From Xiphias gladius (Eukaryota; Chordata; Actinopteri; Istiophoriformes; Xiphiidae), in assembly GCF_016859285.1 (NCBI RefSeq), contig NC_053411.1:1489501-1553500 (forward strand): a stretch of DNA of 64,000 nucleotides. The letters run 5' to 3'. Positions 14,201 to 25,785 of this stretch are shown piece by piece (the first letter of the stretch is position 1; the number at the start of each line of letters is the position of its first letter). Both the position numbers and the translations under genes were made by a program. The notes beneath the pieces were generated by a model. The model saw only the letters and a program-made list of their open reading frames with translations. It had not been told where the DNA came from and made no database searches.

Positions 14201-17200
14201 GTGGCCCAGTCAGATCCCAGACCTTAACCTGACAGAGATGCTATGGAAAGGGCTCAGAGAGCAGTTCACACCAGAAACCCTAAGAATTTGGCTGAGCTGA
14301 AACAGCTCTGTAGAAGAAATGATCCAAAATACCTCCTGAACATTGTGCAGGTCTGATCTGCAGCTACTGGAAGAGCTTGTTTTTGAGGTTGTTGCTGCCA
14401 AATGAGGTTACCAGTTATTAAATCTAAGGGTTCACTTACTTTTTCCACCAGCACTGTGAATATTTAATGGATGTGTTCAATAAAGACCTGAAAGATTAAA
14501 GTAGTTTGTGTTTTAATAGCTTAAGCACGTTATGTTTATCTATACTTGTGACATAGATGAAGCTCAGTTCACATTTTCTGACCAATTATGCAGAACACCA
14601 GGTTTGAATCTGGTTTGTTTTTTTCGTTTTTTTTTTAACCTGTGGAATCGAACCAGAAAATTCTGGTTTCACTTCAGCTCTCTACAGCTCAAACACAGAA
14701 AAGAGCTTAACCTTCGGGGAAAATACCAACTGCTCTACTTTGTTGTGCCTTTTATTTTATTATTTTTAACTTAATTGTCATCAATTTAACAAATCAAACA
14801 ATCTGTCCTTGCCAAAAATAATGTCTGTTCATTTGCTCTTCCAACTAGCTGCCCTGTACAGATGTTACAGAGAGGGGAGAAGAGCTAACACTTCCACATA
14901 TAGTAGGTATGGAAACAACTTGTCTCAAGTTTGATTATAATGGTTTCTAAGATTTCCAATGCTCATTGAATTTTGAGAGTTGTTTCTGAAACAGGTTAAG
15001 TGAGGGGTTTATAATATATTGACAAGAAAATTTTGTTTATTGCTGTAGTCTTATAGAAATATATAACAGATGTTGTTTTCTTTGACAAATAATAGCAGTA
15101 GATGATTTTTAGCCCAAATGGAAAGGAAACTAGAGAACCAACAGTAACAAACCAGGAAATTTTATCCATCTTAGTCATGAAAAGTAATGTTTAAAGTATT
15201 ATATTAGTACAATCATGGGATCATATCATAAATACCTGGACTTTGGCTTACTGTCTTTGTTTCCTGTCCTTCCTGTGCTGACACCAGGTATCCAGAGCCC
15301 CAGCCAGATGGAGCTGCTGGCCAAGCATAACCCGAGCAGGCCCGTGTTTGTGGAGGGCCCCTTCCCTCTGTGGCTGAGAAAAACATGTGTGTACTACTAC
15401 ATCCTCCGAGCTGACCCCACACCACTTGATGAAAAGGTGGGAAAACCCTGTTTTAACCCATTTGTTGTGTTGTTGTGTAAAATCAGTGTTAAATAGTCAT
15501 TCATTTTAAATAGATTAAATCAATATATCTATCATTTTTGAAGGAACAGTGAAACACTTGGGGTAAAAATAACATTAAAATACCGCTTCTGTCTGACCCC
15601 CGCAGTCTGGATGTGAAAGTGCTGTGTGGAGCAACTAATTATACCCAACAGGAGTTACCTGCTTTCTGTTTATAAATTAAATCATCAAACCCCATGTTTT
15701 CTTACATTTTAATCAGAAGAAATGCATCAATTAATAAAAACTGAATCCATGTGATACTGTAAAAGTGGATGTTTTGGTTTTTTAGATTTTAACCTTTATT
15801 TTAATGGCATTTGATGACTATAATTTCAACATAGAACAGAAACACTTAAAATGTAAAATCCTTTACTTACATTACAGTGTTGTACACAGGTTAACAGTTT
15901 AGGTGCCACTGCAGTTATGGCAGCTAGTCTACTTCTATCTACTACTTGAATTGGTCTATAAATTAAAGTCCAACCCTTTTTTGGATGTACCAAGATATAA
16001 TGTGTGAAGGAGACAACAGTTATATTCAGTAGTGTTGCTGTGATATATTTTCTGGTCACCAGTGGCAGCACTGAGCACTGCTGAGCACCTTTGCACTCTA
16101 TGAGTGAGAAAGAAACCTTGCACCTTCTTTTACTTTGCATGGTTTATATTGACTTTAATGGGAGGGGCCTTTCTCGCTTGAAGTAAAGCATTTCTTTGTA
16201 ACTTTACATCTGCATGATGTCTTTTTTTTCCCCTCTTTATAAGTCACGAAGAAGATTGCCCTGACAAATTTTTGAGCTGCTCAGTGATTGATATGTCCAA
16301 GTTATGGAAGTTAACAGTCCAGGACATCCTGGATCACGGCTGCTCACAATAGTATCTTTCCAGACATCAACATGATACAGAATGGTGTTTTTTACTCATG
16401 GAAACCATCTTTGGCTCAGTCTAAACAGTATAGACAGCAGCATATTGTTTGACCAGCTTACTGAATTAATGTTTACTAGCTTCAGCTGACTGAATTTGCC
16501 AGCTACAGTTGTCTTTAGGGCTGGAGAATTTGACGGGAATGATAAAAAAACAGCCAGTGGATAGGCACATTGTGAGTCATCTAGGAATTGTGCCCTTTTC
16601 TCTCAAAAAAGATGGCTGGATCTTTGCAAAGCTCAAGGAAAAGCAAAGGAAGCTTCAAATTTTCATTCTTTCCCATGTCTGATTATGTTCTTCTAATTTT
16701 ATCCAGTGAATGTTTCATAGTTACACTGAAATCTCTCTGCATCACCACTGCAGATGTCACTAATGGAGCTGTATCTATGTGTCTCGCCAAAGGTAGAGGA
16801 GCTCTATGATCCAGAGAGATGTCTGGACTATCCTTTGCAGCTAGACCTGGATTTGGATCTTGACCTCGGAGATGACGAGAGCTTTGATGTAGAAGATTGT
16901 AAGATATTTACAGCCATCCTTGTAGTACTCTTGTTTAACAGAAACCATCATTTTCAGTGTGTAATGCAGCTGTTGTGTGTCTCGTGTATCCAGTGGACGA
17001 GGGCCCAGTCTTTGCCATGTGTATGACCAGTCAGGGAGACCAGGCCACCCTTAACCAATGGATCTCTGGCCTCCAGCAGAACAACTCCATCCTGGGTCAG
17101 GTCCCCACCCTGTTTCGTCTGGACTCTGGGCCCCGGGAGCTGAAGGGGGCAGCTGACACAGAGTCAGGCCACTCCCACAGGCCTGAACCAGAGACTCAGA

Positions 17201-17280
17201 AAGAGGAGTCGCAGCCTGAGGAAGAATCTGAGGTTATTTTGGAAGAGGAGCTAAGGAGGAGCCAAGGGATGAAACAGTGA
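10865..17280 (+). CDS. ecsit: ECSIT, complex I assembly factor and Toll pathway adaptor
   Basis: Seven coding exons: 10865-11005, 12241-12646, 12838-13061, 14849-14906, 15288-15436, 16793-16898 and 16994-17280. All join in frame at GT/AG junctions to give 456 residues (human about 431). The start ATG at 10865 opens [11 protein letters not shown], a basic, serine-rich leader consistent with mitochondrial import. Recognisable conserved blocks are [41 protein letters not shown] (exon 3), [19 protein letters not shown] (exon 6) and [10 protein letters not shown] (exon 8 side). The 58-base exon at 14849 encodes the PHIVG linker before IQSP. ECSIT acts in mitochondria with NDUFAF1 and ACAD9 in complex I assembly, and in the cytosol bridges TRAF6 and MEKK1 in Toll and BMP signalling (established for the family). 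The acidic run LDLDLDLDL around residues 340-350 is a local feature. A Tc1-type element sits in the intron 13.06-14.85 kb. Identity is near certain; the exact splice at 16898/16994 is the least certain junction. Confidence 0.96.
11151..11210. repeat. (TG)30 microsatellite
   Basis: Thirty uninterrupted TG units in the first coding intron of ecsit. The open frames through it are artefacts. Confidence 0.95.
11395..11560. repeat. Dispersed repeat, copy of 18.16 kb element
   Basis: An 'AGAGCACTGACAAGTTTA' block, then TTTTTACACTGTAAAATGTCTC and, further on, CTTGGTCAC and AAGGGATCCTT, recur in the same order near 18,161-18,590. This is an unclassified non-coding element inside an ecsit intron. Confidence 0.55.
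13207..14607 (+). mobile_element. Decayed Tc1-type DNA transposon with long inverted ends
   Basis: The left end, TACAGTGGCAAGAAAAG, begins next to a TA dinucleotide. The sequence following it (CTTCATCTAAGTTACAATTAT region) is the reverse complement of the right end near 14,500-14,600 (ATAGATGAAGCTCAGTTCAC region), so the inverted ends are about 200 bases, as in IR/DR-type fish Tc1 elements. A broken transposase lies between: the segment 13714-13947 ends in [16 protein letters not shown], and the later frame 14032-14232 holds [14 protein letters not shown] and [10 protein letters not shown]. These correspond to the catalytic-core region and its downstream segment. Stops and frameshifts make it inactive. 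It lies within an ecsit intron. A related copy lies at 62.44-63.54 kb. Confidence 0.8.
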
Positions 17281-17447
17281 ACAGTAGTCAGACATTGTGG
17301 TTAAGCCTGACAAAAAAAATCATGACATACTGTCGAGAGCTGTTTTAGAGGTATTTGTCCAGGCTGTTAAGGGGCCAGACTAGTGTGAGGTACTGGTTCA
17401 TTTAACTAGGCAACACACCAACTCAGCAGAACCTGAGGAAATCTATT

Positions 17448-17453
17448 AATAAA
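17448..17453 (+). promoter_or_regulatory. Candidate polyadenylation signal of ecsit
   Basis: AATAAA about 170 bases after the ecsit stop codon. A second A/T-rich AAATAA follows about 25 bases later. No other good hexamer lies closer to the stop. Confidence 0.6.
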
Positions 17454-17561
17454 GTTGGTAAGATTCAGGAATCAAATAAATTATATTAAAACAAAACTGT
17501 ACTTTCCCATGTTACTCTCTGTCAAGGGTTCTATATAGCTCTACATTTTAAATGATCTAGG

Positions 17562-17690
17562 GCAGTGGTTCCCAACTTGGGGGCCATGACCCCCACAAGG
17601 GGTCGCAAGATCATTCTTAGGGGTTGTAACATGATTAACAGGTTAACAAATGAGGAAAAACTTATTTCAACCCTGCAGTAGACATGGCAG
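17562..17690. repeat. Non-autonomous hAT-like element fragment
   Basis: It begins with CAGTGGTTCCCAACTTGGGG followed by a GGGTCGCAAGATCA block. This matches the start of a widespread non-autonomous hAT group in vertebrates, which opens CAGTGGTTCTCAAC. A weaker relative (TTATCAATCTGGGGGCCC) is near 22,446. Boundaries on the right are not determined. Confidence 0.5.
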
Positions 17691-18160
17691 GGGAGAAAGC
17701 AAGTAGAAATTGCTTTAGTTCCTTATTTATCCATTCAAACATTCAACCTAAGAGCTATTAGGTGACACTAGTTGATTTTCCCTTCAGCTATTAATGGCAA
17801 ATCATGATGAATTGAGTTAAAAATGCTGCATGGATATTGCAGGACTCAGCGAAATAACTTGGTTTTAACACTTGCTTCAAATAAAAATAAAAAGTTGTTT
17901 TTTATATTTATTTGGAAAAAAAAAACCCAATCACTAGCACAATTACAAGCTTTGTAATGACTGGACTGACATATTTTACTGTTTAGAACCCAGCCTATTC
18001 ATTGGCATGAATGGCCAAATTACCAGCCAATTTTAGCTTACCGAACATATATCTGCATCAGTGTGTATGTCAGCCAATGAAAAACAAATTTCTGTAGAGA
18101 AATGAGATATGCTCGAGCTAATTCAAAACAAATTTCTCCATTGCATAGTTAGTCCACCAC

Positions 18161-19160
18161 AGAGCACTGAAAAGTTTAATTTTTACACTGAGAAATGTCT
18201 CACAGAGTAGATACCTTGGTCACTGTTCTCAAATAACCAAATTTAAAGGAATAGATTACATTTTATGAAATATAGTTACCGCTCTAGCATCTCAGCCATG
18301 AGACATCAGCCTAGCTGAGCTTAACTTAGGATGGTGTAAGAAGTGGAAGCTGGGGAAAACAGCTACACTGGCTCTGTCTAAAGGTATAAAAGAATCTACC
18401 TACCACCACCTCTGAAGTTCACTAATTAACTTGTTATCTCTTTAGTTTCATCTGTACAAAAAACAGAATTATGAAAACAGCAATTTGTGGTTCTAGGTTC
18501 TTTTGTGGTTCTAACTCTCTGCAGCAATGCGACTAAGTGTATTTCCTAAACTCTCACTATTCCTTTAAGGGATCCTTGTTGAAATATTTGTTTTTATTAC
18601 TGTATGTGTGTTATTAGAGTTTTCTTAACACCCAAAAAGTAATACCAGTATTGGCCTCAAAATTCTCAAGCTCTACAACTGTTCACATGTAGCTTAAAAT
18701 CTCAGAAATGAAACAAATATAAGATAGAGCCATCAAAACCTTCAACTTACAAGGTTCTACTAGACGTCTTTGCCAAAACTAAGTTGGTTCACTTTTTGAG
18801 TCTGTAACTTCTCCACAGCTGCTATCCTGAGAGTATATAGAGCCTTATAATTCTGCTTTGAGCACCTGTTGCTAGAATTTAGTTGTTGTAAAAATCTAAA
18901 CGTGAGAAGAAGCTTTGCCAAGTCTGGGAAAATAACCCTGATGATGTGATTGATATGTCACAGTTGTGTCATCAGGGTTTGTCTCAAGCTGGGCTCGGAG
19001 ACTACAAATGTAAGAAACTTTGTTAAGAACTGGAAGTTTTGAGTTTGAATAATGTGGGTGTTTACCAGGCTGACAGGGTCTAATAAAATGGGGCTGTTGG
19101 TTGTATTAAAGGAAATGTAGTATCCATTTTATTAAATTAAAAATCTGTCTCTTCTGTGTT
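18161..19160. repeat. Composite of dispersed non-coding repeats
   Basis: The left part (18161-18260 and 18560-18600) is related to 11,395-11,560. The right part (about 18,800-19,160) is related to 1,905-2,245. The two families are adjacent here but separate elsewhere. No open frame of note. Confidence 0.45.
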
Positions 19161-19169
19161 CCACAGATT

Positions 19170-20745
19170 TCTGAAAGTGCAATACTAATTCACATGAATG
19201 ATCCGTTTAGGTAGACAGTTTAAGGTTTTATGGTGTTTAAGGTATGAATCAATCATACGTGCAATGAATAAGTTTTATTTTTCATGGTGTGAAAAAATGT
19301 CCACTGTGATTAATCTAGTGCAGAGTAAGATGTAAATAAGCTTTAAATAATTTTGCTAACTGCATCTTGGAAAAAAAAACAAGGTCCTAAAAGAAAAAGC
19401 AAAATGGTACAAATAATTTAATAAACAGATTAATAAATAAAATAAAGTAAAACCTGGAAAACAAACTAGGGTCCGGTAGCAATCCAGCACAGAATTAGAG
19501 TAGAGAGCAACTTTCACAGGAACATGTCATCTGAGATACAAATAAGATAATAAATGCTTAAAAAAAGATGTCAAAGAACATGCCCAAAGGTAGAAAAGGT
19601 TTATTACTTAAAAGGCATTTAAACATTCCCTTTGAACTGGTAAACAAGTCAGAATTACATTCTCAGAAGGTAAATTAGCTTGGTCACTTCCAGCTATTTA
19701 CAGTGTTGTGGCTGTTCAGGCAGTTTCTCTAAGCGTAACCTCACCAGCTTTGTGCTCAAACAGAAAATTATTTCAGCATTTTACTCTCAATTACAATCAT
19801 ACAAAAAAGAAGGGAATGCATTCCAAAGCTCTTCTCTGATATACAACTGTTTATCCATTTACTACTCATGCAGGAAAGCTTTTGGATCCTCAATACTCAC
19901 AAATGAGATATTTCTCTAATATGGAACTACCTATGGATATGAATAATGCATCATCAATAATCAGTAATATAAGAGAAGATTCAATAAATAATAAATAAAG
20001 TTGAAAAAATTGTGAAACAGACAATCAAAGAAAAATTTGGCATCACATAACCACTTAAGTATTTTGTGTATTTACAGTACAGAAGACTCTACATCACATG
20101 GCAAAGCTGATATGAACTGCAGGAGATTTTTACAGAGTTGAGAAAGATACTGTAAAAAAGTTGTCTCAATACAAAAAGTTGTCAAAAAGGAATAAATGTT
20201 AAGTTCAGGGTGTGAACAGCATGGTGCAGTACCACATACAAAGACATGTGGAACAGTTCCAGATTCCCATGTAACAATATATTAACTAACAGGGGTCTAC
20301 AACAGTCTCAGACCTGAATGCAAGCCTGCCAGTAGTGCAGGAAAAATTTATACAAAACTCATAGCAACTATCAGCTCCTACAAATTTACCACAGTCTAAA
20401 GTATTTAATTGTTGTGCTGTATGTGTTTCAACACATTTTTTTCTTATCGCTGGCTAATGCTGGGGGTTTAAATCTAAATTTACTGAATAATTTATTGTAA
20501 ATATATATAGCTACTGTAATTAGCTCTGAGGCGATTCTGACAACACCTATTGAAACATTCTTCAAAACCTGGTATAGCATTTCAATTTCTTTTTACCCAT
20601 TTTTTTTTTTATTGGTTGAATTGTTCAACAATGTGTGATGTACATTAATTCTCCATTTGAAAGCTTAAGTGCTATGTCCCATAGTTTGCATATCACTGAA
20701 GGGGTAGGGTGTTTGGGTCTCTCTGGCTTTATACTGTTTATAAGT
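19170..20745. other. No gene seen
   Basis: AT-rich sequence. The plus frame at 19680-19919 has no family character. Nothing recognised. Confidence 0.4.
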
Positions 20746-20749
20746 CTGA

Positions 20750-21060
20750 CTTTAAAGCGACACTATGTAACTTTTTGAAGAAAAAATGACATTGTCTTCC
20801 TTTTACAAATAAAATGTCAAATTCAGAAGCATAAAACAAACCTTGCTTAATTCAATACACTCATGGGTTTTACTGCTACAGCCGTACTTGATCTGGTATG
20901 ACCGGTAGCTTAGGTGACTAATGTTTGCTAATGCTAGCAAACTTTAGATAGATGCTGCTGTGTAGCAGACATTACTCACTCAGTTTGCTGACTTTATGAT
21001 CCTTCTCTGCTTCTGCTACACTACAGCTTAGCAAGCCCCATTTTTGTCCTCAGCACTCCA
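20750..21060 (-). repeat. Inverted-orientation copy of a shared repeat
   Basis: It begins TTTAAAGCGACACTATGTAAC, a form common at the ends of non-autonomous fish DNA transposons. The interior (TTTGCTAATGCTAGCAAAC, GCTGCTGTGTAGCAGACATT and CAGTTTGCTGAC blocks) is, with divergence, the reverse complement of 23,690-23,920 and of 46,790-47,075. Confidence 0.55.
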
Positions 21061-21069
21061 TACATAACT

Positions 21070-23680
21070 CTGTGAATCAATCACATTATCTTTGCAAATC
21101 TTAATTTTCACCTGTTATACAGTAGTGGGTTGTATTTTTCAAGGATATTTTTATGATCCCACAGATGTTTACCAAGTTCCTGGAATGATTAAATGATTGG
21201 CCTGGACGTTAAATCTACTATTTTGTTGCTATACTGGCCACTACCCCATCCTGCCCTAGCTAGCACAGTGGTGTAGTGAAGTTGAACAGAGTAGCACAGT
21301 TTGTGTAATGGTTTAAAGGGTTTTGCTTCAGGCAAACGTGTTATTCAAGGCAGACAGACATCTGTGGCATCACAAAAATATCAGAAAAATTGCAATTTGA
21401 AAACAAAATTGAAAATATCTTTGAAGAAACAACCCACTGCTAATAACAGGTTTTAAAAAATGATTTAATTGATTTTTCCCCTAGAGTTTGCAGAGACAAC
21501 ACTACCAAATAGCAAAGTTGTGCAAAGAGTGCTAAGGTCACAAATACGGCTAGGATTTTGCATGTTGCTAAAAAAAATTTCAATGCTCTTATCACAAAGT
21601 AAAATGAGAAATAAACAAAGTGTACCTCACCAAGACTTTGATGTCTCCTGCGTGTGGTTCCATTCTACTTGCTATCAGTCATGTCACCAAATGATGTCTT
21701 AAAAGCAATCAGCAAAGAAGGAAAATTGCCACCTCTGGTCACAGTGGCCACTGTCTGTGGGAAAGGAATCTATCAGACTGGACTTCAAGTCTATGGGAAA
21801 CACTGGATATTTATAGTTGCTGAGGTTTAAAATGGTCGAATTTAATGGAATAACTGAAGATTTTAGGAAGTATCGCAAGGATCAAAGTTTAAAATCAAAT
21901 CAAATCAATGTAATGTTATCTGTGTCCATTTCAGAGATAAGTCCACGATGAATTTAGCCTAGCTTAGCACAGAGACTGTGAGACAGAGACTTTCCAGAAT
22001 GTTGAACTTCTCCTTTAAATATTTTAAATATTGTCACAAAATCTCAATTGTGGCAGCTTCAGTATAAAAAAATGTCCATATTGACTTTTGACTATTGACT
22101 TTCCTGGTAGGAAATAAGGTTAAGATGCTTTTTGGGGTGAGGACAGCATTCTCTTTCAAGGTGACTTTCTATGTCGGTAGACAAATTGATTTAAAAAGTA
22201 CAATAAATAAAAAAGACATAGTGTGGGTTTTTTCTCCTGGTCCATGGTCTTCAGTTGACTCCTGCAGTCACGTTCTCTGCTGATCAGTTCTTGTGTGCTT
22301 CTGCAAAATAAGTCAGGCAGGTTTGGCAAATTAATAAAAATAGCAAAAGGTCTTGCATGGAGAAAAAATTGTTATGATGCTCCTATACAGCCTAAGCAGA
22401 GCCTAAGCAGATGTTTTTTCCTGAAGTCAGTGCTAGAGAATGGGTTATCAATCTGGGGGCCCTTAGATTATTAACAGGATTAAAAAAAATCTTATTTTTC
22501 CACACTTGCTCATAAAATACTGGATAGTGATAACGGATCTCTTCAGGCCTCTCTTCAAATTAAGCAGACTAAGAAGGAACTGTCATCCTTTCATCGAAAC
22601 AAGTGATAGGACATTGCCATATGGACATTACTTCAATTTAAAGCCCTTATTCATAGGATTTAAACATTTCTGACTTTGGCAACTCCAAGTGATAATTTCA
22701 AAAAAGACACCGTAGCTGTCACAAAAAATGTATGCCTTTGAAAAAAGTTAAAAGATGCTATGATTACATAAAACTTATATACAAAGGGGCTGGAAGAGAT
22801 CACAGTCCAAAAAGGTTGGAAACCATTCCACAAAAAGAAAGGCCATGAAGCCTTTCAAATCAAATGGAATCATCCTCTTGGGAGCTTGAACGAGTTGAGC
22901 AAATTTCAGAAAGTAAAATGTCTAGAGTGCAAATGGCCCCGAAGGTGGTAGTAGAGGAAAGCTAAAGGAGTATCCAAAATGAAATGGGTTTAGTCTCTGG
23001 GGAGCATGAATGTGCACGGTAAATGTAATGGTAAATTTTCCATTTTGTACAAATGGAAAACTTCACCTGATGGTGGCGCTAAAGGAAAGGTCAGAGGGTC
23101 ACCAAAACATCAGGAATCATCTTTGGGAACCAAAATAGCATGACTATTCAGCTTCTATAATATATAACTTCAACGGCACTCTGGCCACAGGTGTCGATTC
23201 CAGTGTAATGGCATACTGAATTTTCTTAATTTCCCAATATTTTTAGTCAGTTGCTATTAAGCTGCACTATTCATATTTTTAAACTGACAATGGATCAAAT
23301 GACTATGTATAATGTGACAGTTTTGGTTGTTAGTTATGAATCCACAATTGCTACTATACTAATACAACAGTTTCCCTTAGCTCTACTGAGCATTGTAGGG
23401 TCTTTTAGCTCATTGTTTTGATTTTATTGACAGCTTAATTTCAGTGTTGATTCATTCCGACTGTGCTGAACCTATTGTATACTACCTGCTCAGTAGCAAA
23501 CAGCAGACAGACACAGTCAGAGAGCAGCTGGTGAACATAGTGGAACATTTAGCGGCTAAACAGCCACATTTTTTTCTCAGTTGTTGGTGGCGACCAAACC
23601 AGAGCTAAAATGAGAGCAAATTGTGGATTTGTCTTTGGCTCAACAAGTCTCCAGATGAGATGAAGTGTGTCTAATTCTTA
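21070..23680. other. No gene seen between two inverted repeat copies
   Basis: The stretch holds short repeat-like pieces (for example near 22,440) but no transposase or other coding region I can recognise. It may be the interior of a non-autonomous element whose ends are at 20.75 and 23.9 kb. Confidence 0.35.
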
Positions 23681-23689
23681 TTCTAATTT

Positions 23690-23920
23690 TATGAAAAAGT
23701 AAGTGTTTATCTGTGACATGCTAAAATGTAGAGTAGCTGTAGCACAAGTGAAGAAAAGTCATTGTCAGCAAACTGACTCACTGATGGCCGTTACACAGCA
23801 GTATCTATTGAAGTCTGCTCACATTAACTAATATTAGCCACCATAAGCTACTGGTCATAGTAAACCAAGTAAGCCTGTAGTAATAAAACAACTGCATGGG
23901 GGCGCTGCTGAGCAAGCTAT
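23690..23920 (+). repeat. Second copy of the 20.75-kb repeat, opposite orientation
   Basis: Contains GTAGCACAAGTGAAGAAAAG, CAGCAAACTGACTCACTG, ACACAGCAGTATCTATTGAA and TTAGCCACCATAAGC. The same blocks run in the same order at 46,790-47,075 and in reverse at 20,750-21,060. Confidence 0.55.
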
Positions 23921-25592
23921 TCAGTAGGTAGTGTATTGAGTAGGAAGTATAGCATGTGTTTGAATGCCAATTTAAAGGCATTCTACTCAAAGTTTAGCCA
24001 GTGGCACATTGTTATTAGTATAAGGTATTATATTAACATCCATGCTGTGTCATGGTGCACAAGGCCATTAAAAAACGTCAGACTGCCACATCTGCACCAA
24101 GGACCAGTTCACCTGCTGCATCCTCAGCTTCGATTGAGAAAGGAGACCATGATGCTGTAGTCCCCGCCGGTGTTTCTGACATGGTCATAGTACCTTTAAA
24201 CGTGAGCTGTTTTCCTCCTTGAGCGTGGATTTTGTAACTATGATGACAACAAAGGTCAGAGCGATCCAAGAGAGCAAAACGGCAACAATCAGAACAGATG
24301 TACATGTGATTACAACAGGGTTTGAGGACTTTAAAGGCAACTGTGAATACGGAATTAACTACATTACAAAATGCAATGGGAGGAACAACATCAAGATTTT
24401 GGGGGTACCGGAGGTCCCCAGTAGTTGCGCCCCAACCTCTGTTGCAGAACTGTTGCAGAAAGCATTCAACTAAGATAATGCCCCGTTGACAGACAGGTCC
24501 CACAGATCACCACAACCAGTGCCAAAGCCAGGACAACACCCCAGGACCATTGTGCCCCGGAAAAGCAGAGATTAAGGTGAATGACATGTCTATCTCAGTC
24601 TACCCTGATTACATCGCATGGGTGGCCAAGGCTCAGGCAGCCTTCAATGGCGTCAGACAGCAGCTCAGAGGATTAGAAGGACTCCAGCTTGGCATCTCCC
24701 ATCCAGCCTGACTTTGCACCACCTGTAACGGCAGGGAGAAGATCTTCCTGGACTCATAAAAAACTCAGGCCTACATCACACAGACCGTAACTCCTCGTGT
24801 GGCTTGAATGGACGGACAGACACCATCCTAATCTCTTATTTTGGCCCATACACAAAAAATAAAATGCATATAATCTGATAATGACATCATAAAACGACAT
24901 TTTGCTTCACTTTCTTAAACTTGTAAATATGACTATGCGCTATGATGCCAAAGATAGAAAAAACAGTTATATGAGAATCCACTATGATCTCTCCCCTTTC
25001 AACATTTCTGTAGATTTTGTGCTCTTTTTTTTATGCTATATTCTGATATGAATATTTTTACCTTAGTTTTGCGCCTTTTCTTTTTTTTTCTGCTTGATAT
25101 TGATATCACTGCTATTGCCCTTATTATGACTTTTTTTTAATTTTACTGTTTCTATTTGCCACTATAAGATTCGAACTATACTGACTATTGTTACCTTTTG
25201 TGCCTTAAAAGTTCTATAAGACATGTTCTGGAGGTTGTGTGAACGGTTTCCCAGACAATGAGCACGTCACGTGTACCTTTACTTCCTTAGCTTAGTGGAG
25301 GTTAGTGCAATCTTCCATTTCGGGGGAGGTCTGCACAGGGATTTAAGACCCCTGTCTTTTTTTTCTATCTCTGATTCATTTTGTTTTGTCCTTTGTTTTT
25401 GAGACAAGCTGGATTGGAAACATATTTTGATCCAAATACGAAGACAGGTCCAGAGGCACAGCGCTATTGATCAAAAAGGGAATTCCTTTTGTTCCAACTT
25501 CAGTCATTTCCAATGAGAATGGCAACGATATGTGAACCAAACTTTTTGGTTCACACATTGTTTTAGCTAATGTCTATGGACAATCCACAGGT

Positions 25593-25785
25593 ATGGGGGA
25601 GTATTTTATGCCTTTAATTGACAGTGAAAGTATACAGGAAGTGTGGGGAGAGAGTAGGGGAGTGACATGCAGAAAACGGTTCGGCTGGCCAGGAGTCAAA
25701 CCACGGACTTGCTGCTTAGGGCTTTTACGCCCATGTCGTACACGCCCTAACCAATCATCTATCAGATCACCCCCACAATTCAATT
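25593..25785. mobile_element. Short element nested in the L1 endonuclease region
   Basis: The L1 endonuclease frame is interrupted by about 190 bases that do not fit it. The insert has a GGGAGAGAGTAGGGGAGTGAC purine block, a GACATGCAGAAAACGGTTCG block and a CCAGGAGTCAAACCACGGAC block. The last resembles a tRNA-like B box, so it may be a SINE or a short MITE that is frequent in spiny-rayed fishes. Exact borders and target duplication were not resolved. Confidence 0.5.

Noticed and set aside
24078-24503. Minus 141-residue open frame
   Set aside because: Antisense to the ORF1 region of the L1-type element; no family character.
25593-25785. Possible tRNA gene because of a B-box-like block
   Set aside because: No cloverleaf could be drawn with a paired acceptor stem; better explained as a SINE-like or MITE insertion.
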